Positions 1 to 9,621 of a stretch of DNA of 35,925 nucleotides are shown piece by piece. The notes beneath the pieces were generated by a model. That model did not search any database. It saw only the letters and a list, made by a program, of their open reading frames with translations, and was not told where the DNA came from. The DNA comes from Candidatus Nezhaarchaeota archaeon WYZ-LMO8 (lineage in GTDB: Archaea > Thermoproteota > Methanomethylicia > Nezhaarchaeales > WYZ-LMO8): assembly GCA_004347965.1 (NCBI GenBank), contig QNVF01000011.1, positions 1-35,925 on the forward strand, written 5' to 3'. Positions within the stretch are counted from its first letter, which is position 1. Every line of letters begins with the position of its first letter. The position numbers and the translations under genes are program-made.

Positions 1-2
1 TA

Positions 3-542
3 AAAGGTGTTCCTATGATCAAGAGAGTCACTGATGCAGCATTAAAAGTTTCAAGTGAAGTTGTAATCGTCACTAGCAATCGAAGGTTGTCGAGGAATAT
101 AAGTAGCGTAATCGGAGGAGAAGTTACGATAGTTGAAGACGAGGAGAGGGGATGGGGCCCTATAATGGGGGTTCTTACCGGATGCAAGAAGGCACGTGCC
201 GAATACGTAGCCGTTGTCCCATGCGATGTACCTTTCTTAAACCCAAAGGTGTTATTGGAACTTTTTAAGAGAGCTGAAGATCATGATGCTGCGATACCGC
301 TGTGGCCTAATGGGTTCTTAGAGCCCCTTCAATCTGTTTACAGAAGACGAGCAGTGTTAGACGTTGCAGAAGAGCTTATCAAAAGAGGATCGAGATCCAT
401 CGCGCACTTAATAAGTAGCTTAAGAAATGTCGTCTATGTTCCAGTAGAGGAGCTCAAGCTAATGGACGAAAAGCTCTTAACGTTCTTTAATGTAAACACA
501 CCTCGAGACCTGTTAATGGCAGAAGCTACAGAGATTTCATGA
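3..542 (+). CDS. mobA: Molybdenum cofactor guanylyltransferase (MobA family), 5'-truncated by the window edge
   Basis: Frame is open upstream of the listed ATG (KGVPMIKRV...) to the window edge, so the N-terminal nucleotide-binding motif lies outside. VVPCDVPFLNP and overall pattern fit MobA. Confidence 0.8.
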   Translation, partial: KGVPMIKRVTDAALKVSSEVVIVTSNRRLSRNISSVIGGEVTIVEDEERGWGPIMGVLTGCKKARAEYVAVVPCDVPFLNPKVLLELFKRAEDHDAAIPLWPNGFLEPLQSVYRRRAVLDVAEELIKRGSRSIAHLISSLRNVVYVPVEELKLMDEKLLTFFNVNTPRDLLMAEATEIS

Positions 543-1071
543 ACGCACTCACTGCATAGATGAGCTTATCTCTATCTCGAGGTAAAATCATGTAGTTGGT
601 ATCGTGATGGCTTTTTTCGATTAGCTCTTCATTGAAAGTGCAATATGCTATTATTGGTTGCTCAGTCCCCTTGATTTTCTCTTCAAGATCCTTAAAATCC
701 TTAAACACTATTATTTTACCTACATCAAATCTTTTAGCTACAAGCCTATGAAAACCCTCCATTATTAGCAAATCTATTTTCAATCCTCCAATTAGCTTTA
801 GAGCCTCCTCAAGGTCTCTCGGCTCTCTCTCAATACTTAAGATAAGACCTGCTTCTAGTGGAGAGATGTAAGTAGTCACTTTAGCTCCCGCACGTCTATG
901 TCTCCAAGTATCGCTACCCTCACTATCAATTGTAAAGTTGGAGTGATGTATATGCTTCATGGTGCCAACTATCAATCCCATCTCCGTAAAGTGTCTTACC
1001 AGCATCTCTACAATACTTGTTTTACCCGATTTCTTGCTTCCAAGAACTGCTATCTTTTTCGTGCCCCTCAC
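526..1071 (-). CDS. mobB: Molybdopterin-guanine dinucleotide biosynthesis adapter protein MobB
   Basis: P-loop GSKKSGKTS and the KHIHHSNFTIDSEGSDTWRHRRAGA motif typical of MobB; next to mobA. Confidence 0.88.
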   Translation of the reverse strand: MRGTKKIAVLGSKKSGKTSIVEMLVRHFTEMGLIVGTMKHIHHSNFTIDSEGSDTWRHRRAGAKVTTYISPLEAGLILSIEREPRDLEEALKLIGGLKIDLLIMEGFHRLVAKRFDVGKIIVFKDFKDLEEKIKGTEQPIIAYCTFNEELIEKSHHDTNYMILPRDRDKLIYAVSAFMKSL

Positions 1072-1256
1072 CTATGCCCATTCACACGATTTAAGCTTTA
1101 GTTTGAATATAAGCCTTGATGTGCTAGAGAATTGTGTTTCCAACCTTCACTTTTCTAAGCATTTACGAGAGAGTTTTAGAAATATACAATACCTTTTTTT
1201 ACTCTTACTAACTTTAACTTTTTCTACTGATTACCTGAGGATGGTGGTGAAATCGA

Positions 1257-2210
1257 TTGCTATATGACAAGTACGGTAGACCGATAACGAGCCTTAGGAT
1301 CACGGTAACTCATAGATGTAATTACAGGTGCTTTTATTGCCACATGGAGGGTGAGGAAGGAGAAGAGGTGCTTACAATAGATGATATAATGAGACTTGTG
1401 AAAATCGGCAAAAAGCTTGAAATCGATAAGGTCAAGCTTACTGGAGGAGAACCCCTTATCCGACACGATATAGTCGATATAGTTAAAGCGATAAGCGACG
1501 TGAAGGTGGCTGATTTAGCTATGACCACTAACGGATCATTGCTGGAGGGCCTCGTAGCCAAACTTGTCGAATCCGGTCTAAAGAGGATAAACGTCAGCCT
1601 ACCTTCTCTTAAAAGTGAGGTCTTCGAGAAAATAACTGGCGTGAAAATGCTTGACAAAGTCATAAGTGGCATACTAAAGTCTAAGGATTATAACTTGAAA
1701 CCCATCAAGCTTAACATGGTCCTACTAAAAGGGCTCAATAACGATGAAGTTTGGGAGATGATTGACTTTGCTAGGAAACATGATCTCATACTTCAAATAA
1801 TAGAGCTAGAGCCCTTAGGTATTAGCAACGAACTTTATCGTGAGTATCACATGCCCCTTAACGATATCGAAAAGTGGCTTGAAGAGAGGTCAGTTAAGAT
1901 CGAGGAGAGAAAAAGCATGCATAAGAGGAAACAATACGATTTAGGTGATGTTAGGGTTGAGTTAGTGAGGGCCGTTGATAATCCTGAATTTTGCATGCAC
2001 TGTACTCGACTCAGGGTTACAGCCGATGGAAAACTAAAGCCTTGTCTCATGAGAAATGACAATCTAATCGATGTACTAAGGGCGTTAAGGAAGAGAGCGA
2101 GTGATGAAGAGCTTATTGAGCTATTCATTAGAGCCATTAATGCTCGAGAACCCTACTTCAAGAACAGTTGTAGAGTTGAGAGAGCGAGTGTGAGAGCCAA
2201 GATATGCTAA
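1257..2210 (+). CDS. moaA: GTP 3',8-cyclase MoaA (radical SAM)
   Basis: RITVTHRCNYRCFYCHMEG radical SAM motif, KLTGGEPLIR, C-terminal FCMHCTRLRVTADGKLKPCL. Confidence 0.92.
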   Translation: MLYDKYGRPITSLRITVTHRCNYRCFYCHMEGEEGEEVLTIDDIMRLVKIGKKLEIDKVKLTGGEPLIRHDIVDIVKAISDVKVADLAMTTNGSLLEGLVAKLVESGLKRINVSLPSLKSEVFEKITGVKMLDKVISGILKSKDYNLKPIKLNMVLLKGLNNDEVWEMIDFARKHDLILQIIELEPLGISNELYREYHMPLNDIEKWLEERSVKIEERKSMHKRKQYDLGDVRVELVRAVDNPEFCMHCTRLRVTADGKLKPCLMRNDNLIDVLRALRKRASDEELIELFIRAINAREPYFKNSCRVERASVRAKIC

Positions 2211-2352
2211 TCGACTTGATACGTTACTTTGCTAAACCTATCGTTAACCAATCGTAGCAAATGTTTAACATTATTAAAAGTTAGGCTGGTCGTTAGATCT
2301 AAAAGCTTCTGCCTTGACCAGAGTAGGTGAGGGATTTGAGGTGAGGTAGCTA

Positions 2353-3621
2353 TTGAGGGAAGCTGTAAGAGAGGATTGGAGGAGAGTTCTGAAGCTTACA
2401 TCAATTGATGAAGCGATTAAGAAACTTTTGGAATCTATTGAAATCAAGCCGAGGATCGAGGAAGTAAGCGTGACTGAAAGTCTTCATAGAGTCTTAGCAG
2501 AAGACATTTCATCTAATCAAGACATACCTCCTTACGACTGTGCTTGCTTCGAAGGTTACGCCATTAGATCCAAGGATACCTTAGGAGCTTCGAAGGACAA
2601 CCCGGTTAAAATGAAGATAGTAGGTAAAGCTCTCCCAGGCTTAAAAGAGATTCCAAAGATCGGAGAAAGAGAAGCTGTCTTTCTAGTCACTGGTTCTCCA
2701 ATACCTCCGGGAGCTGATGCTCTTATTAAGGTTGAAGAGGTGAGACTGGAGCAGGGTCACATATTGATCTTCAGAGAGGTGAAGAAGATGGAGAACGTTG
2801 CGATTAAAGGTGAGGATATTAAAGCTGGAGAAGTATTGTTGAGAGCTGGCCACGTCATAAGACCCATAGATATCGGCCTACTCTTGGGACTAGGCTTATC
2901 TAGAGTCAAGGTTTACGCTAAGCCAAGGTTCGCCTTATTATCTATTGGAAAGGAGCTCTACTTGAAGAGCTTAGAGAAGAAGGAGCTACCACCTAATAAC
3001 TATGCTTACGTCATTAAGGGGTTGATTGAGGAGCTTGGCGGTTCAGCCAACATACTAGGCATACTACCGGACGATGTTGATGTAGTTAAGGAGGCCATTT
3101 CAAGTGCTCTTAAAGAGTATGACGTTGTGATAACCATGGGTAGTTGCAGTATAGGTATTAATGACACCGTACCCGATGCTGTAAATATGCTTGGAAAGCC
3201 TGGAGTAATAGTGCATGGGCTCACTTTAAGCCCCGGAAAGCCTGCAGGTTTTGGAGTGTTAAGAGGAAAGCCAATAGTAATGCTACCAGCTCACATAGTC
3301 TCAGCAGTAGCAGCTTTCTACGTACTATGTTTACCCCTACTAGCGGCTATGACTGGGAGGACTATTGAAAAAATTTTGCCATACGTGTATGCTAAGCTTG
3401 AAAGTGATGAAGAACATTGGGGGACTCACAGATTCTTGAGAGCTAAAGTCGAAGATGTGAATGGCGAGATCATCGCAAGACCTATGCACGGCGGGGCAAA
3501 TGTAATGGCAACCCTAGTTAGAGCCAATTACTTTACAATAATCTCACCAAGAACGACTGTTAAGAAAGGTGACAAAGTAAGATTCATGGCTCTTAGCTTG
3601 GCAGATGTTTTACCACAGTAA
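2353..3621 (+). CDS. moeA: Molybdopterin molybdotransferase MoeA
   Basis: DIPPYDCACFEGYAIRS, VTGSPIPPGADALIKVEEV, LSPGKPAGFGVLRGKPIVMLPAHIVSA; next to moaA. Start (TTG) uncertain. Confidence 0.92.
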   Translation: MREAVREDWRRVLKLTSIDEAIKKLLESIEIKPRIEEVSVTESLHRVLAEDISSNQDIPPYDCACFEGYAIRSKDTLGASKDNPVKMKIVGKALPGLKEIPKIGEREAVFLVTGSPIPPGADALIKVEEVRLEQGHILIFREVKKMENVAIKGEDIKAGEVLLRAGHVIRPIDIGLLLGLGLSRVKVYAKPRFALLSIGKELYLKSLEKKELPPNNYAYVIKGLIEELGGSANILGILPDDVDVVKEAISSALKEYDVVITMGSCSIGINDTVPDAVNMLGKPGVIVHGLTLSPGKPAGFGVLRGKPIVMLPAHIVSAVAAFYVLCLPLLAAMTGRTIEKILPYVYAKLESDEEHWGTHRFLRAKVEDVNGEIIARPMHGGANVMATLVRANYFTIISPRTTVKKGDKVRFMALSLADVLPQ

Positions 3622-3661
3622 TACTCTCCGATCATCAAGTTCCTTCAAACAGTTCTTCGTC

Positions 3662-4477
3662 TTAATACCCTACAAGAGGTTTTAAGATTTCAATGATGTG
3701 CCTTAAGCTATTCACATCTTGTGCTTGTGGAATGAGACTTAAGTTTATTGGAGTTATAGAGATGTATCCAGATCTCACTGCTTCTACATCGGTGTCTTCA
3801 GAATCCACTGGGTATAGCGATAGGTCCCATCGCGCTATTCTATATCCTCCACAATACTCAGTATGTATATCGGGATATCCCTTCTTTGATGGACGAGTTA
3901 TCTTTATCCCCCTTATGCCATATCGGTAATCAGGAACATTTACCGAGAACAAGTCAACTCCTTCAGGCATGTCCTCATCAATGATCATTTTGGCCAAGGC
4001 TTTTGCAATCTTAGTTGCCAATCTTAACCCGGGATCTTTAAGTGTTTGAGAAGTAATGTTGTCATCAAACTCTCTAGCTATACAGTACGATACTGCTATT
4101 GACGGGATGCCATGTATCGCGGCTTCTATTGCAGCTCCCACAGTCCCGGAGTTTAAAATATCATCGATACCCAAGTTAGGTCCCAAATTTATGCCAGTTA
4201 TGGCGATATCAGGTTTTCTCCTCAGTATTTTGTTTATTGCTATTAGGACAGCATCAGCAGGTGTGCCATCTACTGAATAAACTTCACCACACTGAAGATT
4301 CAATTTCTCAACCTTAATGACCTCACCTACAGTTAATGCTTTTCCTATTCCACTTCTCTCCTTTTTGGGACCTATTACTATGCATTCAAAGTCATTGCTT
4401 AGCTCCTCTCTCAACACATGTATCCCTATGGACTGAACTCCATCATCATTGACCAAGAGAGCTAATGGCTTCTTCAA
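3662..4477 (-). CDS. surE: 5'-nucleotidase SurE
   Basis: LLVNDDGVQSIGIHVL, VIGPKKERSGIGKALT, GTPADAVLIAIN, SGINLGPNLG-like (TGINLGPNLGID). Confidence 0.93.
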   Translation of the reverse strand: MKKPLALLVNDDGVQSIGIHVLREELSNDFECIVIGPKKERSGIGKALTVGEVIKVEKLNLQCGEVYSVDGTPADAVLIAINKILRRKPDIAITGINLGPNLGIDDILNSGTVGAAIEAAIHGIPSIAVSYCIAREFDDNITSQTLKDPGLRLATKIAKALAKMIIDEDMPEGVDLFSVNVPDYRYGIRGIKITRPSKKGYPDIHTEYCGGYRIARWDLSLYPVDSEDTDVEAVRSGYISITPINLSLIPQAQDVNSLRHIIEILKPLVGY

Positions 4478-4479
4478 TT

Positions 4480-5160
4480 CTAATCATCTCTTAACTTCTT
4501 AAGCACCTCTTCAATCTTTACAGCACCTTCTCTGATTACCTTAACCTCTTCATCAACCTCAACGACCGTAGATGGTATTCCTAGCGGGCAGGTACCTCCA
4601 TCTATTACAACGTCAGCCATCTCCTTAAGATAAGGATCGACTTCATTAAGTGATTTAGGAGAGGGCTCGCCAGACTTATTGGCACTTGTCCCAACAATTA
4701 AGCCTCCAACTCCTTCAGCTAAGACCCTCGCAACTAAATGATTGGGGATCCTCAAGCCTACTTTCTGTCTACCCATGGTGATTTTATCAGGAAGAGGGGT
4801 CCTTAACGGTAGGACTATGGTTAATGGACCTGGCCAAAAGGCTCTCATAAGCTTCTCGGCTTTAGGAGGTACTTTAGCTATTGATCTCACAATTTCAATA
4901 CTCGAGACGAGTAGAGGCAACGGTTTTCCTGAGCGACCCTTTAAAGCTAAAAGCTTAGTTAAAGCTTCTTCGTTTAGAGGATCGCAGCCAATACCGTACA
5001 CGGTGTCTGTTGGGTATATCACTATCCCACTGTTCCTTAGAGAGTTCATAGCTGGTTTAAGTGTCTCTTTCACTTCATGCTCCTCTTTAAGCCCTCTAAC
5101 ATCTATAATTAACATCGATAGCACCAGTCTTGAGACCCTATAAATAAGCTTGGTAATCAT
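4480..5160 (-). CDS. L-threonylcarbamoyladenylate synthase (Sua5/YrdC family)
   Basis: YPTDTVYGIGCDPLNEEAL, KGRSGKPLPLLV, FWPGPLTIVLP, GTSANKSGEPSP. True start is probably an internal Met. Confidence 0.92.
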   Translation of the reverse strand: MITKLIYRVSRLVLSMLIIDVRGLKEEHEVKETLKPAMNSLRNSGIVIYPTDTVYGIGCDPLNEEALTKLLALKGRSGKPLPLLVSSIEIVRSIAKVPPKAEKLMRAFWPGPLTIVLPLRTPLPDKITMGRQKVGLRIPNHLVARVLAEGVGGLIVGTSANKSGEPSPKSLNEVDPYLKEMADVVIDGGTCPLGIPSTVVEVDEEVKVIREGAVKIEEVLKKLRDD

Positions 5161-5165
5161 AAAGT

Positions 5166-5588
5166 TTGCGGGTACCTATGAGTAGAGGTGTATCCTCTTC
5201 ACTTGCACTTCTAGCATCAATAATGATATTGACGACTCAGATATGCATTAACTTGGCTTTCACAGAAGTTGTGAGCGAAGAGGTTATCAAAAGAGCTAAA
5301 GCAACTGTTGAAGAAGAAGGTTTTAAGATGTTAAGCTTAGTAGTAGTAGTTAACGGCTCATCCCTAGTGGTGGTGAATGGTAGAGATTGTGAACTTTCAA
5401 TAAGTAGCTTGTCATTGTATTGCATTGATGGTAATGTGGTAGATGTTGAGGTAAATTGGAGTATTCCTAGAGGATCCGTTAGCGCCCATCAACTACCCGA
5501 GATTTCTGAGATGTTAACGACTTGCATAGCGATAGGGCTTACATTTAAAGAAGGAAATAAGCTACTACTGCCTTTAAGCAGGGTTTAG
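5166..5588 (+). CDS. Hypothetical protein with N-terminal signal/anchor-like hydrophobic segment
   Basis: 140-aa ORF; hydrophobic N-terminus (SSSLALLASIMILTTQICINLAF) followed by a short extracellular-like domain. No family recognised. Confidence 0.55.
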   Translation: MRVPMSRGVSSSLALLASIMILTTQICINLAFTEVVSEEVIKRAKATVEEEGFKMLSLVVVVNGSSLVVVNGRDCELSISSLSLYCIDGNVVDVEVNWSIPRGSVSAHQLPEISEMLTTCIAIGLTFKEGNKLLLPLSRV

Positions 5589-6527
5589 CTAAGACGCTAT
5601 TGGAATCTTAAGCTTCTTGATCAGCTCTTTGTACCTATTTCTAACAGTAACCTCAGTCACTTGCGCTGCTCTAGCTATTTCCTTCTGAGTCTTCCTCTCA
5701 CCAGTTAATAGAGAAGCAATGTATATAGCAGCTGCTGCAAGACCAGCTGGATCCTTGCCTGCAGTCAAACCAGATTTTCTAGCTTGCTGTATTATTTCAA
5801 TGGCCTTTCTCTGTAGCACACCACTTAAGCTTAAGGAGCTAACTATTCTAGGTACAAAGTCGACTGGATCAGCTATCGGTATGTTAAGTCTAACATGCCT
5901 TAGCAATAGTCGATAGCATCTAGCAACATCCTTCCTTCCAGCCCTAGTGCAATCTGCTATCTCATCAAGAGTTCTCGGAATTTTGAGCTGCCTACAAGCA
6001 GCATATATGGAGGCTGCCATAACTGACTCTATTGAACGTCCTCTAACGAGACCTGCCTTAACAGCTGCCTTGTATATCTTAAGGGCTTCCTCCTTAACGT
6101 TCTGAGGTAGATTTAATCTGAAAGCTATGCGTTCAAGATGATTAGTTGCCTGCTGGATATTCCTATCTTGTGAAGTCTGGATTCTACTCCTTATTTGCCA
6201 TCGTCTCCACCTAGAAACTTCAAATACTTTTTGAGGGCTTAGTTTATGACCACTTGAATCTCTAGTAGGCCACTGTATAACTGTAGGAGATACTCCTTCA
6301 ACTGAGGCAGTTGAAATTGGAGGGCCAACTCTATCCCTTTTCTCTCTTTCCTCAGGTGTGAATGCTCTCCATTCTGGACCTTGGTCTATGAGCTTTTCAT
6401 CTATGACCAGACCACAATTCATGCATGTAAGCTCCCCACGATCATAACTCCTAATTATATTTGAACTACCACAGTCTGGGCAACGATCAATACCCTTTAC
6501 TTCCACATCAACATTCTTTGCACCCAT
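5589..6527 (-). CDS. tfb: Transcription initiation factor IIB (TFB)
   Basis: Zn ribbon CPDCGSSN...[26 protein letters not shown] plus two cyclin-like repeats. Confidence 0.96.
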   Translation of the reverse strand: MGAKNVDVEVKGIDRCPDCGSSNIIRSYDRGELTCMNCGLVIDEKLIDQGPEWRAFTPEEREKRDRVGPPISTASVEGVSPTVIQWPTRDSSGHKLSPQKVFEVSRWRRWQIRSRIQTSQDRNIQQATNHLERIAFRLNLPQNVKEEALKIYKAAVKAGLVRGRSIESVMAASIYAACRQLKIPRTLDEIADCTRAGRKDVARCYRLLLRHVRLNIPIADPVDFVPRIVSSLSLSGVLQRKAIEIIQQARKSGLTAGKDPAGLAAAAIYIASLLTGERKTQKEIARAAQVTEVTVRNRYKELIKKLKIPIAS

Positions 6528-6892
6528 AATTTCACCACCAAAAGGTTTCTTGAAATATACATCACCTCATATCTCCAGGTCAAACTTCCAAGGAACTTAC
6601 CTTATACCTCAAATTCTTTTTAGGTAAGGGAAGGTAAGAGCAAGATAAGGTCTATTTAAACTTTTCTACTTTTTTATGGAAAAAGAGATATATAAAGGTT
6701 TTCTGCTGGGGATCACCATAACGAATAGGTTCTTGTTTGGTGCAGAGATGGAACAATTACTCATGTACCTTCCTTCTGCAGATCAGCTATGAATAAGGAT
6801 GCATAATGATGTGAAGTGCTTAGACAAGGCTTGTACGATCTCAAGAGACGAGAGCATTAAGATTATAAAGGCTCACCTCCTTGTTAGAAGAT

Positions 6893-6988
6893 GGGCCCGT
6901 GGCGCAGTTCGGATAGCGCGGCGACAACTGCAAGGTTGCCGTAGGCCTCCTAAGCCGTTGGTCGGGGGTTCAAATCCCCCCGGGCCCG
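6893..6988 (+). tRNA. tRNA-Arg (anticodon CCU) with predicted 21-nt noncanonical intron at 6924-6944 (between positions 29 and 30)
   Basis: Acceptor GGGCCCG/CGGGCCC, D arm GCGC/GCGC, T arm GGGGG-TTCAAAT-CCCCC. Removing 6924-6944 restores anticodon stem GCGGC/GCCGT around loop CTCCTAA and a 5-nt variable loop TGGTC. No CCA encoded. Confidence 0.82.
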
Positions 6989-7050
6989 CTAGCTAAAGAT
7001 TTAAAAGCCTTCTTAAAGCTCAAATTGAACTTTGAGGTTGGTGCTAAGGA

Positions 7051-7938
7051 TTGGAGAGAGAGCCCCTAGTCTATATAGATGGAAATCTAGTACCCAAGAG
7101 TCAAGCCAAAATATCAGTCTTCGATCATGGCTTTCTCTATGGTGATGGAGTCTTCGAAAGCGTTATAGTAACTGATGGAGTTGCGTTCAAGTTAAAGGAG
7201 CATATCGACAGGCTGTACGATTCTGCTAAAGCAATATGCATTGACGTCCCTATGAGCAAGGAGGAGATGATAAAGACTATAGTAGATGTAGTGCGTGCCA
7301 ATGGCTTTAAGAACGCCTACATTAGAATCATAGTAACTAGAGGTGTTGGTGATTTAGGCTTAGATCCAAGAAAGTGTTCAAAACCGACTATAGTCATAAT
7401 TGTAGATAAGATAAAACTGTATGACGATGATGTATGGAGCAAGGGGCTCACCACCATAATATCTTCTGTAAGAAGGGATAGAGTGGATGCTACAACTCAC
7501 GAAGTGAAGTCAATGAACTACTTAAACAACATACTAGCCAAAATTGAGGCTAATGCTGTAGGAGCAGATGAAGCAATAATGCTCGATGATAGAGGCTTTG
7601 TTTCTGAGGGCACAGCTGACAACATATTCATTGTTAAGAACGGCGTAATATACACACCGCTAAGAAGCAGTGGTATATTACCAGGAATCACAAGGGCTAG
7701 GGTCATGAAGCTTGCTGAGGAGCTAGGCTATAAAGTTGTTGAGAAAGATATAACACCAGCCGAGCTCTTAACCGCTGATGAAGTCTTCCTAACTGGTACA
7801 GCTGCTGGCATAGTTCCAGTAGTCAAGGTCGCTGGAAGAGTCATAGGCGACGGCAAGCCTGGACCAGTAACAAGGAGACTTTATGAAAAATTCGTGGAGC
7901 TCATGAGGGATCCATCAGAAGGAGTTAAGATATTCTAG
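7051..7938 (+). CDS. ilvE: Branched-chain amino acid aminotransferase (class IV PLP)
   Basis: FDHGFLYGDGVFESV, KSMNYLNNILAKIEA, DDRGFVSEGTADNIFIVKNG, LPGITRARVMKLAEELG, EVFLTGTAAGIVPV. Confidence 0.92.
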   Translation: MEREPLVYIDGNLVPKSQAKISVFDHGFLYGDGVFESVIVTDGVAFKLKEHIDRLYDSAKAICIDVPMSKEEMIKTIVDVVRANGFKNAYIRIIVTRGVGDLGLDPRKCSKPTIVIIVDKIKLYDDDVWSKGLTTIISSVRRDRVDATTHEVKSMNYLNNILAKIEANAVGADEAIMLDDRGFVSEGTADNIFIVKNGVIYTPLRSSGILPGITRARVMKLAEELGYKVVEKDITPAELLTADEVFLTGTAAGIVPVVKVAGRVIGDGKPGPVTRRLYEKFVELMRDPSEGVKIF

Positions 7939-7953
7939 AGCGATAAATAAGGG

Positions 7954-8706
7954 TTAAGTGTAAACTTCAGCACGTTGATAGAAGGGCTGAATGGATGCTA
8001 CAACTTCTATGGGGAATGGATGCTCTGCCCTCAAGCTCTGAACCCCAGTATCACCGACACTGACCAGAGCGAAGACCCCAGCTACATTAGCCTTCATCTT
8101 CTTTACCAAGCTTATGAGGGCTTGGATAGTACTTCCAGTTCTTATCAGGTCGTCAACTATTAGGACGTCGTCTCTACTCGATAATGCATTTTTTGGAATG
8201 TATAGAGAGGTCATGTATGGACCTGTAGGATAAGATTCCTCTATGTAGTCCCTCACACCCATCTCCTTATGTCTCTTAGCTATTACTAAGGGGACTTCAA
8301 GGATAAGAGCTATTGAAGTGGCTATGGAGACGCCATTGACTGCCGGTGCTAACACTTTTGTTATTCTCTTCCCTGCGAACTTAATCATCACATAATGGGA
8401 TGCTCTCATAAGTATCAGGGGATCGTTGACTATATTGCTCGTGTCAACGTAACCGTAAGGATCAACCGTTATCTTCTCGTATATTACCTGGTGAAACTGC
8501 TCAATTTTATCCAGAGAATCCCAAAGTTTTTTTGCTGTATCATCTCCTGGAAGAACATCTCCCTTAACGTATCTGCAGAGAACAGTCTCAGGAATCCCAG
8601 TTCTTCGGGCAAGCTCACTATAAGAATAAAACTTCTTTAACAACCTTAATCTCTCGATTACCATGAATCTAAACCTTAAGCTTGCTTCACGCCTCCTCGT
8701 AAACAT
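7954..8706 (-). CDS. GfcR-like transcriptional regulator (N-terminal HTH + phosphoribosyltransferase domain)
   Basis: HTH-like SYSELARRTGIPETVLCRYVKG followed by PRPP-binding loop VLIVDDLIRTGSTIQAL. Confidence 0.8.
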   Translation of the reverse strand: MFTRRREASLRFRFMVIERLRLLKKFYSYSELARRTGIPETVLCRYVKGDVLPGDDTAKKLWDSLDKIEQFHQVIYEKITVDPYGYVDTSNIVNDPLILMRASHYVMIKFAGKRITKVLAPAVNGVSIATSIALILEVPLVIAKRHKEMGVRDYIEESYPTGPYMTSLYIPKNALSSRDDVLIVDDLIRTGSTIQALISLVKKMKANVAGVFALVSVGDTGVQSLRAEHPFPIEVVASIQPFYQRAEVYT

Positions 8707-9621
8707 CTTCCTCCAACTACGCTAGCTTCTACATCCCTCTACGTAATACTTGTAGATCATAAAAATCTTTATTAATTTTTATCTTTTAATTTAATCCGCT
8801 GCTTCAACTTGTACAAAGTCTGTAGTTGCTAATGTGGCTTCTTACAACGTTAGACAATGAAGAGAAAGGAGAGAAGCCCCATTGCTTCACGAAGCATTCA
8901 AAAGCTAGCTTCTCAAACTTTCATTGTTTCAATGCACGATTTTCAAGTTATGAGGGGAGACGTTATGTAGACTTCTTTCATTTGAAGTAAAGTTTATTGG
9001 GATCCAGCTAAGAGTGAGAGAGGAAGGAGTTATGGGAGGAAGACAAAAGACGACATTATTAGAAATGTTTGAGGAGAAGAAAAGCAAAACTGAGAAAAAG
9101 GCTAAAAAGTAGTTTCCACGCCAACGCTATGATGAGGGCTTGCTTTTCTTGTGCCTATATAGGAATGGAGATGATATTTTGGTTTTGATGATAGTGAATG
9201 ATCCAGAGCTCATGCTCAGGATGGCAGCTATGAAGAAGCTCAGAGAAAAATGGGCTCAAGGATAGTGTTAGAAAGTAAGTGGTAGAGCTATAGTTTTGCG
9301 ATGCTTACGATAGTATCAGAGATAATATGTCTCGTAGATTATTTGCTAAGCACTTCATAAGAATTTCCTGGTTGTCCTTTAGTTTTAAGTACTGCTTAAG
9401 CTACTAGAGGGGCTCAAACCATCTAGGTAGAGACGCTTAATATCTAAATTCATAGCGTCGTCTAAATGAGCGTCAAAAGGCGTGCTTGGGTAAACCATTT
9501 AAGTGATTTTTCAGCGGACATGACGTTAATGAGAGACGTATCTATTACGCCAAAATCGTGACTTAGGAAGGAGCTATAGCTACGTCGAAGACCTTTAGAG
9601 TGTAGGAAGATGGTAAAGCTT

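Noticed and set aside
6712-6795. Possible structured RNA or small peptide (GCAGA..GGAA / TTCC.TCTGC; MEQLLMYLPSADQL) between tfb and tRNA-Arg
   Set aside because: Pairing interrupted by bulges and peptide very short; no independent support.
6799-6996. 65-aa plus-strand ORF
   Set aside because: Runs through the tRNA-Arg gene (its C-terminus is a translation of the tRNA); spurious.
9380-9498. Minus-strand fragment MVYPSTPFDAHLDDAMNLDIKRLYLDGLSPSSS resembling the start of a TIM-barrel (TatD-like) hydrolase
   Set aside because: Only ~35 residues, frame closes quickly and no downstream homology could be followed; too weak to call a pseudogene without a search.
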